DNA from: JAJDUF01 sp965214295
GTDB lineage: Bacteria > Chloroflexota > UBA11872 > UBA12225 > JAJDUF01
Direction of reading: 5' to 3'
NCBI GenBank assembly: GCA_965214295.1
Contig: OZ243944.1
Span: forward strand, 496,001-560,000
Length of the DNA: 64,000 bases
A program made the position numbers and the translations under genes. Shown piece by piece: positions 24,984 to 33,773 of the stretch (positions within the stretch are counted from its first letter, which is position 1; the number at the start of each line of letters is the position of its first letter). Under the pieces are notes generated by a model. It did not search any database. It was not told the origin of the DNA and was given only the letters and a program-made list of their open reading frames with translations.

Positions 24984-26453
24984 CTACGTGAGCGCCGGCA
25001 AGGCGAGCGGGTCGGCCGTCTCACGCTGCCAGCGGCGCAAGCGGCAATCCAGCTCGCGGACGACTGCTGCGTTCTCGGCGTCGGCGAGGGCATTATGCCG
25101 CTCCGCCGGGTCCGTCCGGAGATCATACAGCTCATGCTCGCCGCTGGCGTGGACGTTCAGCTTCCAGGAGCCGCGGCGGATGGTGCGTACCTCCGCGCGA
25201 TCCGGCGCCACCGCCCCCGGCGCTAGCGGCGCGTGCGGGCCTGGCGTCGTCGACAGCGCATCGTCTTGGAGGCTGCCGTTCCACTCGATGATCGCCTGGC
25301 CTTCCTCCGGGTCGGTGTCACCGTCTCGGAGCAACGGAACCAGGCTGCTCCCTTGCAGGTAGTCGGGCAACGACTGACCGAGCAGGTCGAGCAACGTCGG
25401 GACCAAGTCCACGTGGCCGACCGGCGTCGCGAGTTGTTGCGGTGGGAAGCCGGGCACGCGGATGATGAGCGGGATTTGCGCCGACGGATCGTAGGGCACG
25501 CTCTTGTTCAGGAGTCGATGCTCACCCATCATGTGGCCGTGATCGGAGGTGTAGACCACAATCGTGTCGTCGGCGAGGCCAAGTGCTTCGAGCCGGGTCA
25601 AGATATAGCCCACGTATTTGTCCACCAGCGTACACAAGCCCCAGTAGCGGGCCTGTAGCTCCTTCCAGCCCCACTCGTCGTTCGACTTGACCCAGTGGGG
25701 ATGGCGAGCCATGTAGTCTCCCGCATAGGCCGCGCGCAGACGCCGATACCGCAGCGGGACACTCGCCTCCATCTCACCGTACCAGGTATCGGGCAGCGTC
25801 ATGTCCTCGGCTTTGTAGAAGCCGTTCAGCGGCCCATCGAAAGGCGCGTGCGGCTCCAGGTAGTTCACCGATAGAAAGAAGGGCCGGTCGCGGTGGGCCT
25901 CCAGGAAGCGGAGGGCCGCAGCGGTCTGGAAGGCGGGCTTCCCGGCTTCCTCCGGGAGCACCGCGGCGGTGTGGCGACCGAAAGTCATACCGTCCAGGTG
26001 TGGATCAGTGGGCGTGTAGCCACGCGCCTCCAGAAACCGATGGTAAGAGCTATAGCCTTCCTGGGCATGGCTGCGGGCATAGCCTTCCTCGGTGCTCACC
26101 CAATGGTCGAAGCCGCGCTGCGCCTGGAGCTCGTGGCCCAAGTGCCACTTGCCGTTATAGCCCGTGACGTAGCCGGCGGGCCGGAGCAGCTCACTGAGCA
26201 TCGGGATACGACGGTCGGGCACGATGTTGTTGCCCACAACGCCGTGCGTATGAGGATACACGCCCGTCAGCACGGTAGCGCGCGCCGGGCTACAGACCGG
26301 CTGGGCGCAGTAGGCGTGCCGGAAGTGCGCGCCGGTGGCGACCAGTCGCTCCAGATTCGGCATTTGGAGCCGCGAGTCCTTGCTCGGTCCGACCGTATCG
26401 GCCCGCTGCTGGTCGGTCCAGAGCAACAGCACGTTCTTGGGGCGGTCAGCCAT
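24984..26453 (-). CDS. Type I sulfatase (Cys-type formylglycine)
   Basis: 489 residues from the ATG at 26453, which has AAGGAGG seven bases upstream. The larger open frame runs into repeat sequence. The sulfatase signature C-S-P-A-R is in AQPVCSPARATVLTG, where C becomes formylglycine. Metal ligands are LLLWTDQQRADT and the second-half motif YTSDHGHMMGEHRL. GKWHLG supplies the substrate-side lysine. No signal peptide is seen, so it acts inside the cell on an imported sulfated sugar. A radical SAM maturase-like gene that could activate it is at 55308-56672. Two glycosidase-like genes lie directly upstream on the same strand. Confidence 0.93.
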   Translation of the reverse strand: MADRPKNVLLLWTDQQRADTVGPSKDSRLQMPNLERLVATGAHFRHAYCAQPVCSPARATVLTGVYPHTHGVVGNNIVPDRRIPMLSELLRPAGYVTGYNGKWHLGHELQAQRGFDHWVSTEEGYARSHAQEGYSSYHRFLEARGYTPTDPHLDGMTFGRHTAAVLPEEAGKPAFQTAAALRFLEAHRDRPFFLSVNYLEPHAPFDGPLNGFYKAEDMTLPDTWYGEMEASVPLRYRRLRAAYAGDYMARHPHWVKSNDEWGWKELQARYWGLCTLVDKYVGYILTRLEALGLADDTIVVYTSDHGHMMGEHRLLNKSVPYDPSAQIPLIIRVPGFPPQQLATPVGHVDLVPTLLDLLGQSLPDYLQGSSLVPLLRDGDTDPEEGQAIIEWNGSLQDDALSTTPGPHAPLAPGAVAPDRAEVRTIRRGSWKLNVHASGEHELYDLRTDPAERHNALADAENAAVVRELDCRLRRWQRETADPLALPALT

Positions 26454-26520
26454 CCCGTCCTCCTTCCGGCCACTCCGGCCCGGCCCGGTCATCTCTCCCG
26501 GCCCGGTCATCCCCCTGGTC

Positions 26521-26583
26521 CAGTCATTCCCGCGCAAGCGGGAATCCACGTCCCCCTGCCGCAGCGGGGGGACCATAGGGGGG
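26521..26583. repeat. Two dispersed repeats upstream of the sulfatase
   Basis: GTCATTCCCGCGCAAGCGGGAATCCA (26523-26548) is followed by CCCCCTGCCGCAGCGGGGGGACCATAGGGG (26552-26581). A CCCCCTGCCGCAGCAGGGGGACCATAGGGG copy is at about 33649-33678. Confidence 0.8.
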
Positions 26584-26594
26584 CCGCCCCCACC

Positions 26595-28085
26595 TTACGC
26601 GACATAGAGCGCGTAGAGCCGGGCGTCGTCGCGCCGCAACCCGTTGAAGTTCACCCGCAGCCGAAACGGGCCGTCAATCGCGCCCACCGAATGCCGATCC
26701 TGCCACACCACCGGCTGTCGTATGCCCGGCTCCCGCAAGGGTACACAGGCCGCGCCGGAGTAGCCGGGCAGCGGCCGGAGCTGCTCGTCCAGCACTTCCA
26801 CCGTGATCTCGCTATGCTCCCACACCCCGGCCACGTTGGCATACACCCGCGCGGGCGTGTCCGTGACTTGCACCGGACAGGTGATGCAGTGGCGCGTGCC
26901 GCGTTCCCAGCGCGCCGGCGGCCGCCTATTCAGCTCTTCGGGCCGAAAGGCGCGGAAGCAGCCCAGCCGGTCGCGCTTCCAGCGGGCCAGACGCACGCCA
27001 CCGGTAATCCAGACGCTGTACCACAGCAGCGTCTCATCACCCCAGTTACACATCCCCTGCCCGTGACTGAGCGCCGGTCCGCCGATGATCGGCGGCAGCC
27101 CTTCCTGCGGGAACAGCGCGCCGGCGCCACCCTGCTCTTCGGTGGCCGGAACGAGTCGGAAGTCGGGGAAAGGCTCGTGATAGTGCAGCGCGTTGTGGCT
27201 GATGACCAGACCGAGGTCCATCGTCAACAGCCCCCGGTCGCCGGACGGATGGCCGTGCCAACTGTCGTAGACACCGAGAATCACATTGCCCCGGTCCCAC
27301 AAGCCCGCGCCCAAGTGGACTTGCTCGCCGGCGTTCCGACCGGTTGCGATGCCGGCCATGTCGAGCAGCGGCAGCCGGTCGCGCCGAAAGCCGCGCGCGG
27401 TAGCCTCGGTCCACTGCTCGAAGTCGTAGGAAGCGCACGTCACCAGTTCGCGGGCCGTGCCGAAGTGGAAGCCCCCGTGTCCGTTGATGTAGTAGCAGTC
27501 GTTGAACCGGATCACCCCGCTCATCTCCAGCATCGGCCCGACCGGATTGTGCGGCGACTCGGTCCAGCGCAGGCCGTCGGAGCTGAAGGCCACGGACAAG
27601 AGCTTGTCGTACTCGCGGCACTCGAAAGCCAGCTTGAACCGCCGCTGCGGGTCCGGGTCGTCCGGGTCGTAGAGCACCGGCACGGAGAGCAGATCGCAGG
27701 CGCCGTTCCGCAGGGCAACGAGATTGTTCTCCGTGCTCCCGTTGTATTCCACCAGGCCAAGCGCCGGTTTCTCCCAATGCACGCCGTCGCGACTGACCGC
27801 GTAACAGAGGCGGTCCGCCCGATACCCGTCGCGGCTGCCACTGCCCATGTACCACATGCGTAGCTCATCGCCGCTGGGAATCACCGCCCCATAGAACCGG
27901 ACGCGCATGTCATCGGGTGCCCCCGCCGGCCCCGGTAGCACGACCAGCGCCTCGCGCCCACTGGCCTTGGCGCTCACCATATGCAGCCGCAGCCCCGACG
28001 TGAACGGGATGCTGGCCGCGTCGAACGGAAACAACACCGCTTCGCGGACGCGCGGATGGGGAAATCCGTTTTGCACTTCGATCAT
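26595..28085 (-). CDS. Glycosidase-like beta-propeller protein
   Basis: 496 residues from an ATG with GGGAG upstream. It has no signal peptide. The propeller signature W-E-K-P-A-L-G-L-V-E-Y-N-G-S-T-E-N-N lies at about 104-121. Blade-like sequence follows (FKLAFECREYDKLLSVAFSSDGLRW; GNVILGVYDSWHGHPSGD), then a C-terminal beta-sandwich ending RLRVNFNGLRRDDARLYALYVA. This matches proteins annotated in Planctomycetes and Poribacteria as glycosyl hydrolase-like; the true substrate is unknown. It precedes the sulfatase and follows another paralogue on the same strand, likely one desulfation-hydrolysis unit. Confidence 0.75.
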   Translation of the reverse strand: MIEVQNGFPHPRVREAVLFPFDAASIPFTSGLRLHMVSAKASGREALVVLPGPAGAPDDMRVRFYGAVIPSGDELRMWYMGSGSRDGYRADRLCYAVSRDGVHWEKPALGLVEYNGSTENNLVALRNGACDLLSVPVLYDPDDPDPQRRFKLAFECREYDKLLSVAFSSDGLRWTESPHNPVGPMLEMSGVIRFNDCYYINGHGGFHFGTARELVTCASYDFEQWTEATARGFRRDRLPLLDMAGIATGRNAGEQVHLGAGLWDRGNVILGVYDSWHGHPSGDRGLLTMDLGLVISHNALHYHEPFPDFRLVPATEEQGGAGALFPQEGLPPIIGGPALSHGQGMCNWGDETLLWYSVWITGGVRLARWKRDRLGCFRAFRPEELNRRPPARWERGTRHCITCPVQVTDTPARVYANVAGVWEHSEITVEVLDEQLRPLPGYSGAACVPLREPGIRQPVVWQDRHSVGAIDGPFRLRVNFNGLRRDDARLYALYVA

Positions 28086-28294
28086 GGCTGCTCCCGGTCC
28101 GGCAGCTCACCGCACTCCGGCGCTGCTGCCGCGCGGCGAGTTATGACGAGTACGGCGCCGCGCCACGTTACCACGGCACGGCCGCTCCTGCCGCAGCACT
28201 CCTATCCTAGCCGCTCCGCACCGCACCGGCCCGCTGCTACACCTACGGCTCGTGCGCCTCAAGCGGATCGGCACATGCCACCGGGTTAAGCCGG

Positions 28295-29791
28295 TCATCG
28301 AGCGTTGATCGCCCCAGGCGCGGTACCGTAGAGCGCATACAGCCGGGCGGCCCCGTACAGCCAGCACCGCAGCTTGACCCGGGAGCCGCCTAACTCCCTG
28401 AAGTGCCGCTCTCGCCATTGGACCGCTATCTGCACGCCGTTCCGGTCAATAGGCACACAATCCTCGCGGCCAAAGCCAGGCAGCGGTTCGTTGCTCGCCG
28501 CATCCAGGACCTCGACCGCCACCCAACTGCGACGCTGCTGAGTCGCACTCACGTTGGCGGCGAGCGCCACTCCCCGCTCCGTGACGGCCATCGGCGCAGT
28601 CGTCAGCTGCCCCGGTGTCTCGCGATCCGTCGTCTCCAGACCAACGAAGCCGTCGCGGGGCAGCGTCGCCAGCCCCATCCGAGCCAGCCGCACAGCGCCG
28701 GCCGAGTCGTACCGAAAGGCCGCCGGCTCATTCGAGGCCGGCCAGCCGGTCCACTCCTCACCCTGGCCGCAGTAGTAGAGATAGAGCGTGTCGTCTTTGG
28801 CCACGAGCTTATCCGCGATCACCAGCATGCCGTCATCCCAGCTGCCCCGTGGGCCGCGGGGAATCACGATTTGGTGCGGCTGGAGGCGCGTGTAGTGTTC
28901 GCCATCGCGGCTCACCGCCAGCCGGATGTCGGCGCAATAACTGCCGAAATTCCCGGTCCCGTTAGGCAGATACCAGCCATATTCATAGAGCATGATGTAC
29001 TGGCCGGCATATGGCGCCAGCAGCAGGAAGTGGTTCTCGTGTTCGAGGCCGTCGTTGGGGTGCAGGATGGGGTTCACCGGGCTGGCGACCAAATGCTCGA
29101 TGTCCGGCCCGTAGCCCAGGCACTTCGTCCGCACAAGCTCCGGCCCCGGCTTATTCGATGGATGGCTGGTTTGCCAGATGATCTTGTACCGGCGTTGCGG
29201 ATTGGGGTCCTGGTCATCGCGCAGCAAGACGACGATATCCGGTGTGCCGCCTTGCCACGCGGGCAAGGCGATCCTGGCTCCTTCCTGCCAGTGGATACCA
29301 TCCGCGGAATAGGCTGCTCGAACGGGGTTCTGCCGCGCTGGGCCCTTGAGGATGGCCTTGTAACGCCGGGCCGGATCGCCCCCCGGCCGCTCCTTGATGA
29401 CCGGTCCCCAGCCCTGGAAGCAGATGTTGTTATCCTTACTGCCATTGTACTCGTGCAGACCCAAACGCGGTTTCGTCCAGTGAATACCGTCCTCACTGCA
29501 CGCATACCCGGTGGCCCACCAACGCTCCGTGCTCAGGTCGGTCCCGTGATACCAACACTTGAAGAGCCTGTCTTCCTCGTCGTAGATGACGGAGCGCGAT
29601 GCCCAGGGTACTGCTTGCGCCGAATCCCATTCGTGGATATCACCCAAGGGCAAGAGGGGGTTGTCGGGGTGCTTGGTTGCAGTCATCACTCGCCGGACGA
29701 CGTTATGGACCGTCTCGACCGCAGTCATGTCGAAGAAGCGGAGACGTGTCTCTCCGTCCAGGCGCAATCCGTCGGTGCTTGCCGGGCACAT
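28295..29791 (-). CDS. Glycosidase-like beta-propeller protein
   Basis: 498 residues from an ATG with GGAGG six bases upstream. The signature W-T-K-P-R-L-G-L-H-E-Y-N-G-S-K-D-N-N is at about 105-122. Blade motifs include YKAILKGPARQNPVRAAYSADGIHW and LAVSRDGEHYTRLQP. The C-terminal beta-sandwich contains VAVEVLDAASNEPLPGFGREDC and ends KLRCWLYGAARLYALYG. It is about the same length as the paralogue at 26595 but diverged well beyond a recent duplication. It has no signal peptide. It is probably in one unit with the paralogue and the sulfatase, separated by about 209 bases. Confidence 0.75.
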   Translation of the reverse strand: MCPASTDGLRLDGETRLRFFDMTAVETVHNVVRRVMTATKHPDNPLLPLGDIHEWDSAQAVPWASRSVIYDEEDRLFKCWYHGTDLSTERWWATGYACSEDGIHWTKPRLGLHEYNGSKDNNICFQGWGPVIKERPGGDPARRYKAILKGPARQNPVRAAYSADGIHWQEGARIALPAWQGGTPDIVVLLRDDQDPNPQRRYKIIWQTSHPSNKPGPELVRTKCLGYGPDIEHLVASPVNPILHPNDGLEHENHFLLLAPYAGQYIMLYEYGWYLPNGTGNFGSYCADIRLAVSRDGEHYTRLQPHQIVIPRGPRGSWDDGMLVIADKLVAKDDTLYLYYCGQGEEWTGWPASNEPAAFRYDSAGAVRLARMGLATLPRDGFVGLETTDRETPGQLTTAPMAVTERGVALAANVSATQQRRSWVAVEVLDAASNEPLPGFGREDCVPIDRNGVQIAVQWRERHFRELGGSRVKLRCWLYGAARLYALYGTAPGAINAR

Positions 29792-29873
29792 GGCTCACCT
29801 CCCTCGGTGCTGCGACGGTAGTATGTCCGTGGCCGGGCCGGCGAGCAAATCTGCGTTGGAAGGGAGCCGAAAT

Positions 29874-30290
29874 ATGGGCAAGCTGAGTCAGCGGGAGATC
29901 GAGATCATCCTGCGGGCGCCGCATATCTCCATTATCTCCACCTTGCGCCCCGATGGCACGCCGCACATGACGCCGGTGTGGCACTTGGTGGACGGCGACC
30001 AGGTGGTAGTCGCGGTGGAAGCGACCTCGATCAAAGCGCGGAACGTGCGGCACAATCCGCACGTGGCGCTCTGTATCGCCCTCAACGAATCCCCGCAGCG
30101 GTGGCTCCTGGTGAACGGAGCTGCGACGCTGACGCAGGAGGCTGTACCGGAGATCGTCCAGGCGCTGTCCCGACACTACCTCGGCGCCGCCGCGGGCGCC
30201 ACTTACGCCGCGGACGTGCTACGGAAGCTGCAATTCGTGCTGCTGCGGATCACCCCCACGAGCATGATCGGCTTCGACGGCCAGGAGTAG
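29874..30290 (+). CDS. Pyridoxamine 5'-phosphate oxidase-family (split-barrel flavin) protein
   Basis: 138 residues from an ATG with GGGAG upstream. The split-barrel FMN fold is seen in ISIISTLRPDGTPHMTPVWHLVDGDQVVV and KARNVRHNPHVALCI, the typical pattern of small PNPOx-like or F420-dependent proteins such as Rv1155-type enzymes. It lacks the longer substrate half of true PdxH. The cofactor could be FMN or F420, which sequence alone does not decide. It is divergent from the glycosidase-like gene and followed by a P-loop kinase gene about 90 bases on. Confidence 0.85.
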   Translation: MGKLSQREIEIILRAPHISIISTLRPDGTPHMTPVWHLVDGDQVVVAVEATSIKARNVRHNPHVALCIALNESPQRWLLVNGAATLTQEAVPEIVQALSRHYLGAAAGATYAADVLRKLQFVLLRITPTSMIGFDGQE

Positions 30291-30381
30291 AGGCGGGCGG
30301 GATGGCTGACCGGGGGCGCACCGGCTATCCTCTCGTGCATGAAGAGCGGAGCGTGAACGCCCGGTCCTGCAGGAGGAGACG

Positions 30382-30999
30382 ATGCGACTGATCTTGATTG
30401 GGTGCGAGTATGCCGGCAAGACCACCCTCGCCGATGCGCTCCAGGCCTGGGGCTTGGAGCGGGGACGCAGCTTCCACATGGACGACCATTTCACTATTCC
30501 CGACGCCCAGCACGTCAGCGAGGCAGAGCAGGCGGCCATGCTCGCCCTCCCAGCGGCGATCAAGGAACGCTACCAGCGTTTTCAGATTCAGTACCACGTG
30601 CATCTGCTGCACCGCTACGACGACATTATCCTGGTCGGTTTTCACATCGAGGAGGCAATCTATGGCCCACGCTACTACTACCCGGGCCTAGAGGTGACCT
30701 ACGAACGCCGGATCGAGCCGGACTTCCCGGCCGATACCGTGCTGGCGCTGCTCACTGCGCGTCCCGAGGTGATCCGCGCCCGCATGGCCGCAGCGCCGCA
30801 CCGCCATTCCGTCGTGCCGTCAGCCGATGTCGAGGCCGTGCAGCAGCAGTTCGAGGCGGCATATACCGCCTCGTGGGTGCGGCGGAAAGTGCGCTTGGAT
30901 ACCTCCGACCTACGTCCCGACCGCATACTCGACCGGTTCTTGGCCGTCGTGTACCCCCGATTGGCTGTCCGCGACCTGCTCCTACTCGCCAGCCGCTAG
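30382..30999 (+). CDS. P-loop NTPase, thymidylate-kinase-like
   Basis: 205 residues from an ATG with AGGAGG upstream. The Walker A motif is LIGCEYAGKTT at residues 4-14, and a LID-like segment with arginines (RPEVIRARMAAAPHR) lies near 135. Strand order and the histidine-aspartate-rich lid resemble small-molecule or nucleoside kinases. The exact substrate is not recognisable. It ends in a stop that lies in the stem of a downstream hairpin. The gene runs in the same direction as the PNPOx-like gene. Confidence 0.7.
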   Translation: MRLILIGCEYAGKTTLADALQAWGLERGRSFHMDDHFTIPDAQHVSEAEQAAMLALPAAIKERYQRFQIQYHVHLLHRYDDIILVGFHIEEAIYGPRYYYPGLEVTYERRIEPDFPADTVLALLTARPEVIRARMAAAPHRHSVVPSADVEAVQQQFEAAYTASWVRRKVRLDTSDLRPDRILDRFLAVVYPRLAVRDLLLLASR

Positions 31000-31024
31000 C
31001 CCCAGCGGCTACGCGGCTGGGGCT
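30998..31024 (+). terminator. Possible transcription-stopping hairpin after the P-loop gene
   Basis: AGCCCCAGC pairs perfectly with GCTGGGGCT around a 9-nt loop, overlapping the stop codon. No T-run follows (TCAGC), so intrinsic termination is uncertain. Confidence 0.4.
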
Positions 31025-31450
31025 TCAGCGGGGTCTACACTGCGAATGGGTTCAGCCACTCCACACCGAGCTGGCTAATGGCAATACCTGAGTTGATATC
31101 CAGGAGATACATCGGCCTATGGCGTGTGGGTCTCGACCCAGTGTCGAGACTCGGGCCGCGAGGTTAGCTGCTCGGTCCGCGCCCCCGGCCTCAGCAGTAG
31201 CTTCTTCAAGCTGGGCCTGGTTGTGTCTTCCGCCACCGGCTCGCTGGAAGTGAGCGCACAGCGGACGGTCGAGGCAAGGTGCTGCTCCGGTGCATGCCGG
31301 GTGGAGTCTGCTTGGTTGCGATAGGAGTCTGTGCCGTCATGTCGTCATCCTCACTCCTCGCGTGCCCTCTTCCAGGTAGTGAGGGAGGCTACACGGCGCA
31401 TACAATTAGAGCAACGCATCGAGCGCCGGTATGCTCACGGGTAGTAGCGG
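31025..31450. other. Intergenic region before the tRNA gene
   Basis: About 426 bp without a supported gene. A small perfect hairpin GTCTCGAC-ccagt-GTCGAGAC is at 31130-31150. No other structure is seen. Confidence 0.45.
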
Positions 31451-31534
31451 TGCCGGGGAAGGGATTCGAACCCCCACGCCCTCATCGGGCAACTGATTTT
31501 GAGTCAGCCGCGTCTGCCATTTCGCCACCCCGGC
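31451..31534 (-). tRNA. tRNA-Leu (anticodon CAA)
   Basis: Read on the minus strand, it begins GCCGGGG and ends CCCCGGC plus discriminator A, giving a perfect 7-bp acceptor stem. The anticodon loop CTCAAAA is closed by CTGA/TCAG, giving anticodon CAA (reads UUG). A long variable arm and the T-arm GGGTTCGAATCCC are present. 84 nt is normal for tRNA-Leu. CCA is not encoded. Confidence 0.95.
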
Positions 31535-31716
31535 GGCCGGATCGGCACCAGCGCGGTACAGCCTGAGACCGAACGGCCCCCTGCACCTCGCCGCTCCAAG
31601 AAACAATTATAGCCATAGACCCAACCCCGGGGGCAACCCCCGGAGAGATGCCGGTTTCCCGTCGCTCGTGTACCATCCCGGAGCACGAACCGCACACACG
31701 CTGCCCAACGGCCTCT

Positions 31717-32805
31717 ATGGGACGCATACGCTGGGCGTATCTAGCCGCCATCTGCTCTTGCTGGGGCTGGGCGTCCCTCTACCCCGGCAGTGAGCTGGTC
31801 CTCGACGAAGTTGAGCCGTTTATCATCGTGTGGGCGCGGGCCACCGTGGCCGGGCTGGCGCTCGCGGCGCTGACCTGTCTGCGCCTGGGCGGCGTCCGCC
31901 CCGGTCTCTCCCGCATGCGCGACGAGCTACGCGCACAGCCCGGCAAGCTGCTGCTGTTGGGCACGCTGGCCTTTGGCGTCACGTCGTCCCTCTCCGTGTC
32001 GTCGCAGGTGTTCCTGCTCGGCTCGGTAGCGGCGCTGCTGACCGGTATCGGGCCGCTGTGGATCGCCCTCGGCGCGGCCGTGCTCGGTCACGCGGCCCGG
32101 CCATGGTATCTGCTTGGTGGATCACTGCTGGCCTGCGTGGGGGTTGGCGTGGTGGCGCTGGGTCAAGAGGTCGCCGGTGAGGGCGGCCCATGGTGGCTGC
32201 TCTTCGCCACTGCCGACTGGCGTGGGGTTATCCTCGCCCTGACCTGTAGCCTCGCCATCGCGTCGGCCATCCTGGTGGCACGTCGCACAGTGGCCGGACG
32301 TGATGCCGTGGCGATCACCGCCGTGGCGTGCTGCTGGGCCGCCCTGGCACTGGTACCGCTGGTCCTCATACTCGGCCCAGGCTTTCGGCCGCTGTTCGCT
32401 GCCAGTCGCTCCACCCAGCTCCTTCTCGTCTATCTGGGCCTCGGCAGCACGGCGTTCAACTTTGCGCTCTGGTACTTTGCGCTGAGTCGGCTGCCCGCCA
32501 CCCGCATCGCGCACTTTCAGTATCTAGTGGCGCCGCTCGGTGTGCTGTTGAGCGTGCTCATCTTGGGCGAGCCGCTGACGGCGAGCCTGGTGGCTGGCGG
32601 TGGCGCCATCCTCGTCGGTATCATCGTAGCGCAGCGGGGGGCCGGACTAGCCGTGCAGCGGACTAGCCTGCTCTCTCGGCGCCATCCGCCGCAGGCTGCG
32701 ACAGTGCCGGCGCAGCATGTCGCCGCCGCTGGACCAGCTACCGGTGTGCTGGGTCGCAAGGCCGGTACGTTGGCTCGTTGGCTGGTGGGGTCCGATGATA
32801 GTTGA
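31717..32805 (+). CDS. EamA/DMT-family transporter
   Basis: 362 residues from the ATG at 31717. It has ten predicted membrane helices in two EamA halves; the second half has GLGSTAFNFALWYFALSRLPATRIAHFQYLVAPLGVLLSVLILGEPL, the typical second EamA repeat ending in the E-P motif. The C-terminus is a charged tail of about 50 residues. The family exports amino acids, nucleotides or metabolites; the substrate is not predictable. The next gene starts 11 bases before its stop. Confidence 0.9.
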   Translation: MGRIRWAYLAAICSCWGWASLYPGSELVLDEVEPFIIVWARATVAGLALAALTCLRLGGVRPGLSRMRDELRAQPGKLLLLGTLAFGVTSSLSVSSQVFLLGSVAALLTGIGPLWIALGAAVLGHAARPWYLLGGSLLACVGVGVVALGQEVAGEGGPWWLLFATADWRGVILALTCSLAIASAILVARRTVAGRDAVAITAVACCWAALALVPLVLILGPGFRPLFAASRSTQLLLVYLGLGSTAFNFALWYFALSRLPATRIAHFQYLVAPLGVLLSVLILGEPLTASLVAGGGAILVGIIVAQRGAGLAVQRTSLLSRRHPPQAATVPAQHVAAAGPATGVLGRKAGTLARWLVGSDDS

Positions 32806-33598
32806 TCGTGCCGCAGCGCCCTTCAGTCCGCAGCAGCTCGCGGCGTTCGCCCGCGATGGCTATGTCGTGGTGCCGAGACTCTTCGCTGCGGGCGAGCTGC
32901 AAACACTCATTGCTACCTGCAACGAGCTGCACGCCCAGGGCGAGATACCCGGCTGTTTTCGAGCCTTGTCCCCGGCCGAGACCTCCGATCCGCTCTTGCT
33001 GTACCCGCGCATGATGCATCCGCACCGCGTCAGCCGGACGGCACTACGCTACCTCCTCAGCCCCCGCTGGGAGCCACAGCTGCACGCGCTGTTGGGGGAA
33101 GCGCCCATCGCCGCGCAGAGCATGTTCTACTGGAAGCCGCCAGGGGCACGGGGCCAGGCGCTCCACCAGGACAACTTCTATCTACAGGCCTATCCGGACA
33201 CGTGCTTGGCAGCGTGGCTCGCCGTTGACCCCGCGGACCGCGAAAACGGTGGCCTCTTCGTGGTTCCCGGCAGCCATGCCCTGGACCTCTTCTGCCCGGA
33301 GGCGGCCGATCCCACCGTCTCGTTCACCAAAGAATTCGTGCCGGTGCCCGAGGGACTGCAACCCGTACCCGTTGACCTCGACGCCGGCGATGTCCTGTTT
33401 TTCGGCGGCAACCTCATCCACGGTTCGGAGCCGAACCGCAGCCGGGATCGCTTCCGCCGCTCCTTCATCTGCCACTACGTCGGCGCGTCAGCGGAAGCGA
33501 TTGCCCGCAGCTACAAGCCCCTCCATCGCTTCGACACCACCCCTTTCGAGGCGGCGACGGCGACCGGCGGCGGCCCCTGCGGCACCCCCCACAACTGA
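32795..33598 (+). CDS. Phytanoyl-CoA dioxygenase (PhyH) family protein
   Basis: 267 residues from the ATG at 32795, overlapping the EamA stop. The iron site is H-x-D in GQALHQDNFYLQ and a distal H in GGNLIHGSEPN. The 2-oxoglutarate-binding R is in RFRRSFICHYV. PGSHALDLF marks the usual jelly-roll turn. It differs clearly from the PhyH at 13652. It is translationally coupled to a transporter gene, so it may act on a small substrate that the transporter moves. Confidence 0.92.
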   Translation: MIVDRAAAPFSPQQLAAFARDGYVVVPRLFAAGELQTLIATCNELHAQGEIPGCFRALSPAETSDPLLLYPRMMHPHRVSRTALRYLLSPRWEPQLHALLGEAPIAAQSMFYWKPPGARGQALHQDNFYLQAYPDTCLAAWLAVDPADRENGGLFVVPGSHALDLFCPEAADPTVSFTKEFVPVPEGLQPVPVDLDAGDVLFFGGNLIHGSEPNRSRDRFRRSFICHYVGASAEAIARSYKPLHRFDTTPFEAATATGGGPCGTPHN

Positions 33599-33639
33599 GG
33601 AATACCCTTTGTGGGCGCCTTCACCCCTCCCCCACCGCA

Positions 33640-33712
33640 ATCCACACCCCCCTGCCGCAGCAGGGGGACCATAGGGGAACGTCATTCCCGCGCCAGCCGG
33701 TAGCCATCCTGC
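33640..33712. repeat. Dispersed repeats in the convergent gap
   Basis: CCCCCTGCCGCAGCAGGGGGACCATAGGGG and GTCATTCCCGCGCCAGCCGGTAG lie between convergent genes. The 33649 stem could form a hairpin but no T-run follows. Confidence 0.7.
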
Positions 33713-33773
33713 TCATCCTTGCATCCTGCAAATCCTGATGCAGACAAAAACCTACCCCGGTCAGTCCCTCGGC

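Noticed and set aside
25893..27863. 656-residue plus-strand frame
   Set aside because: Antisense to the sulfatase and glycosidase-like genes; it contains only repeat-like and charged sequence.
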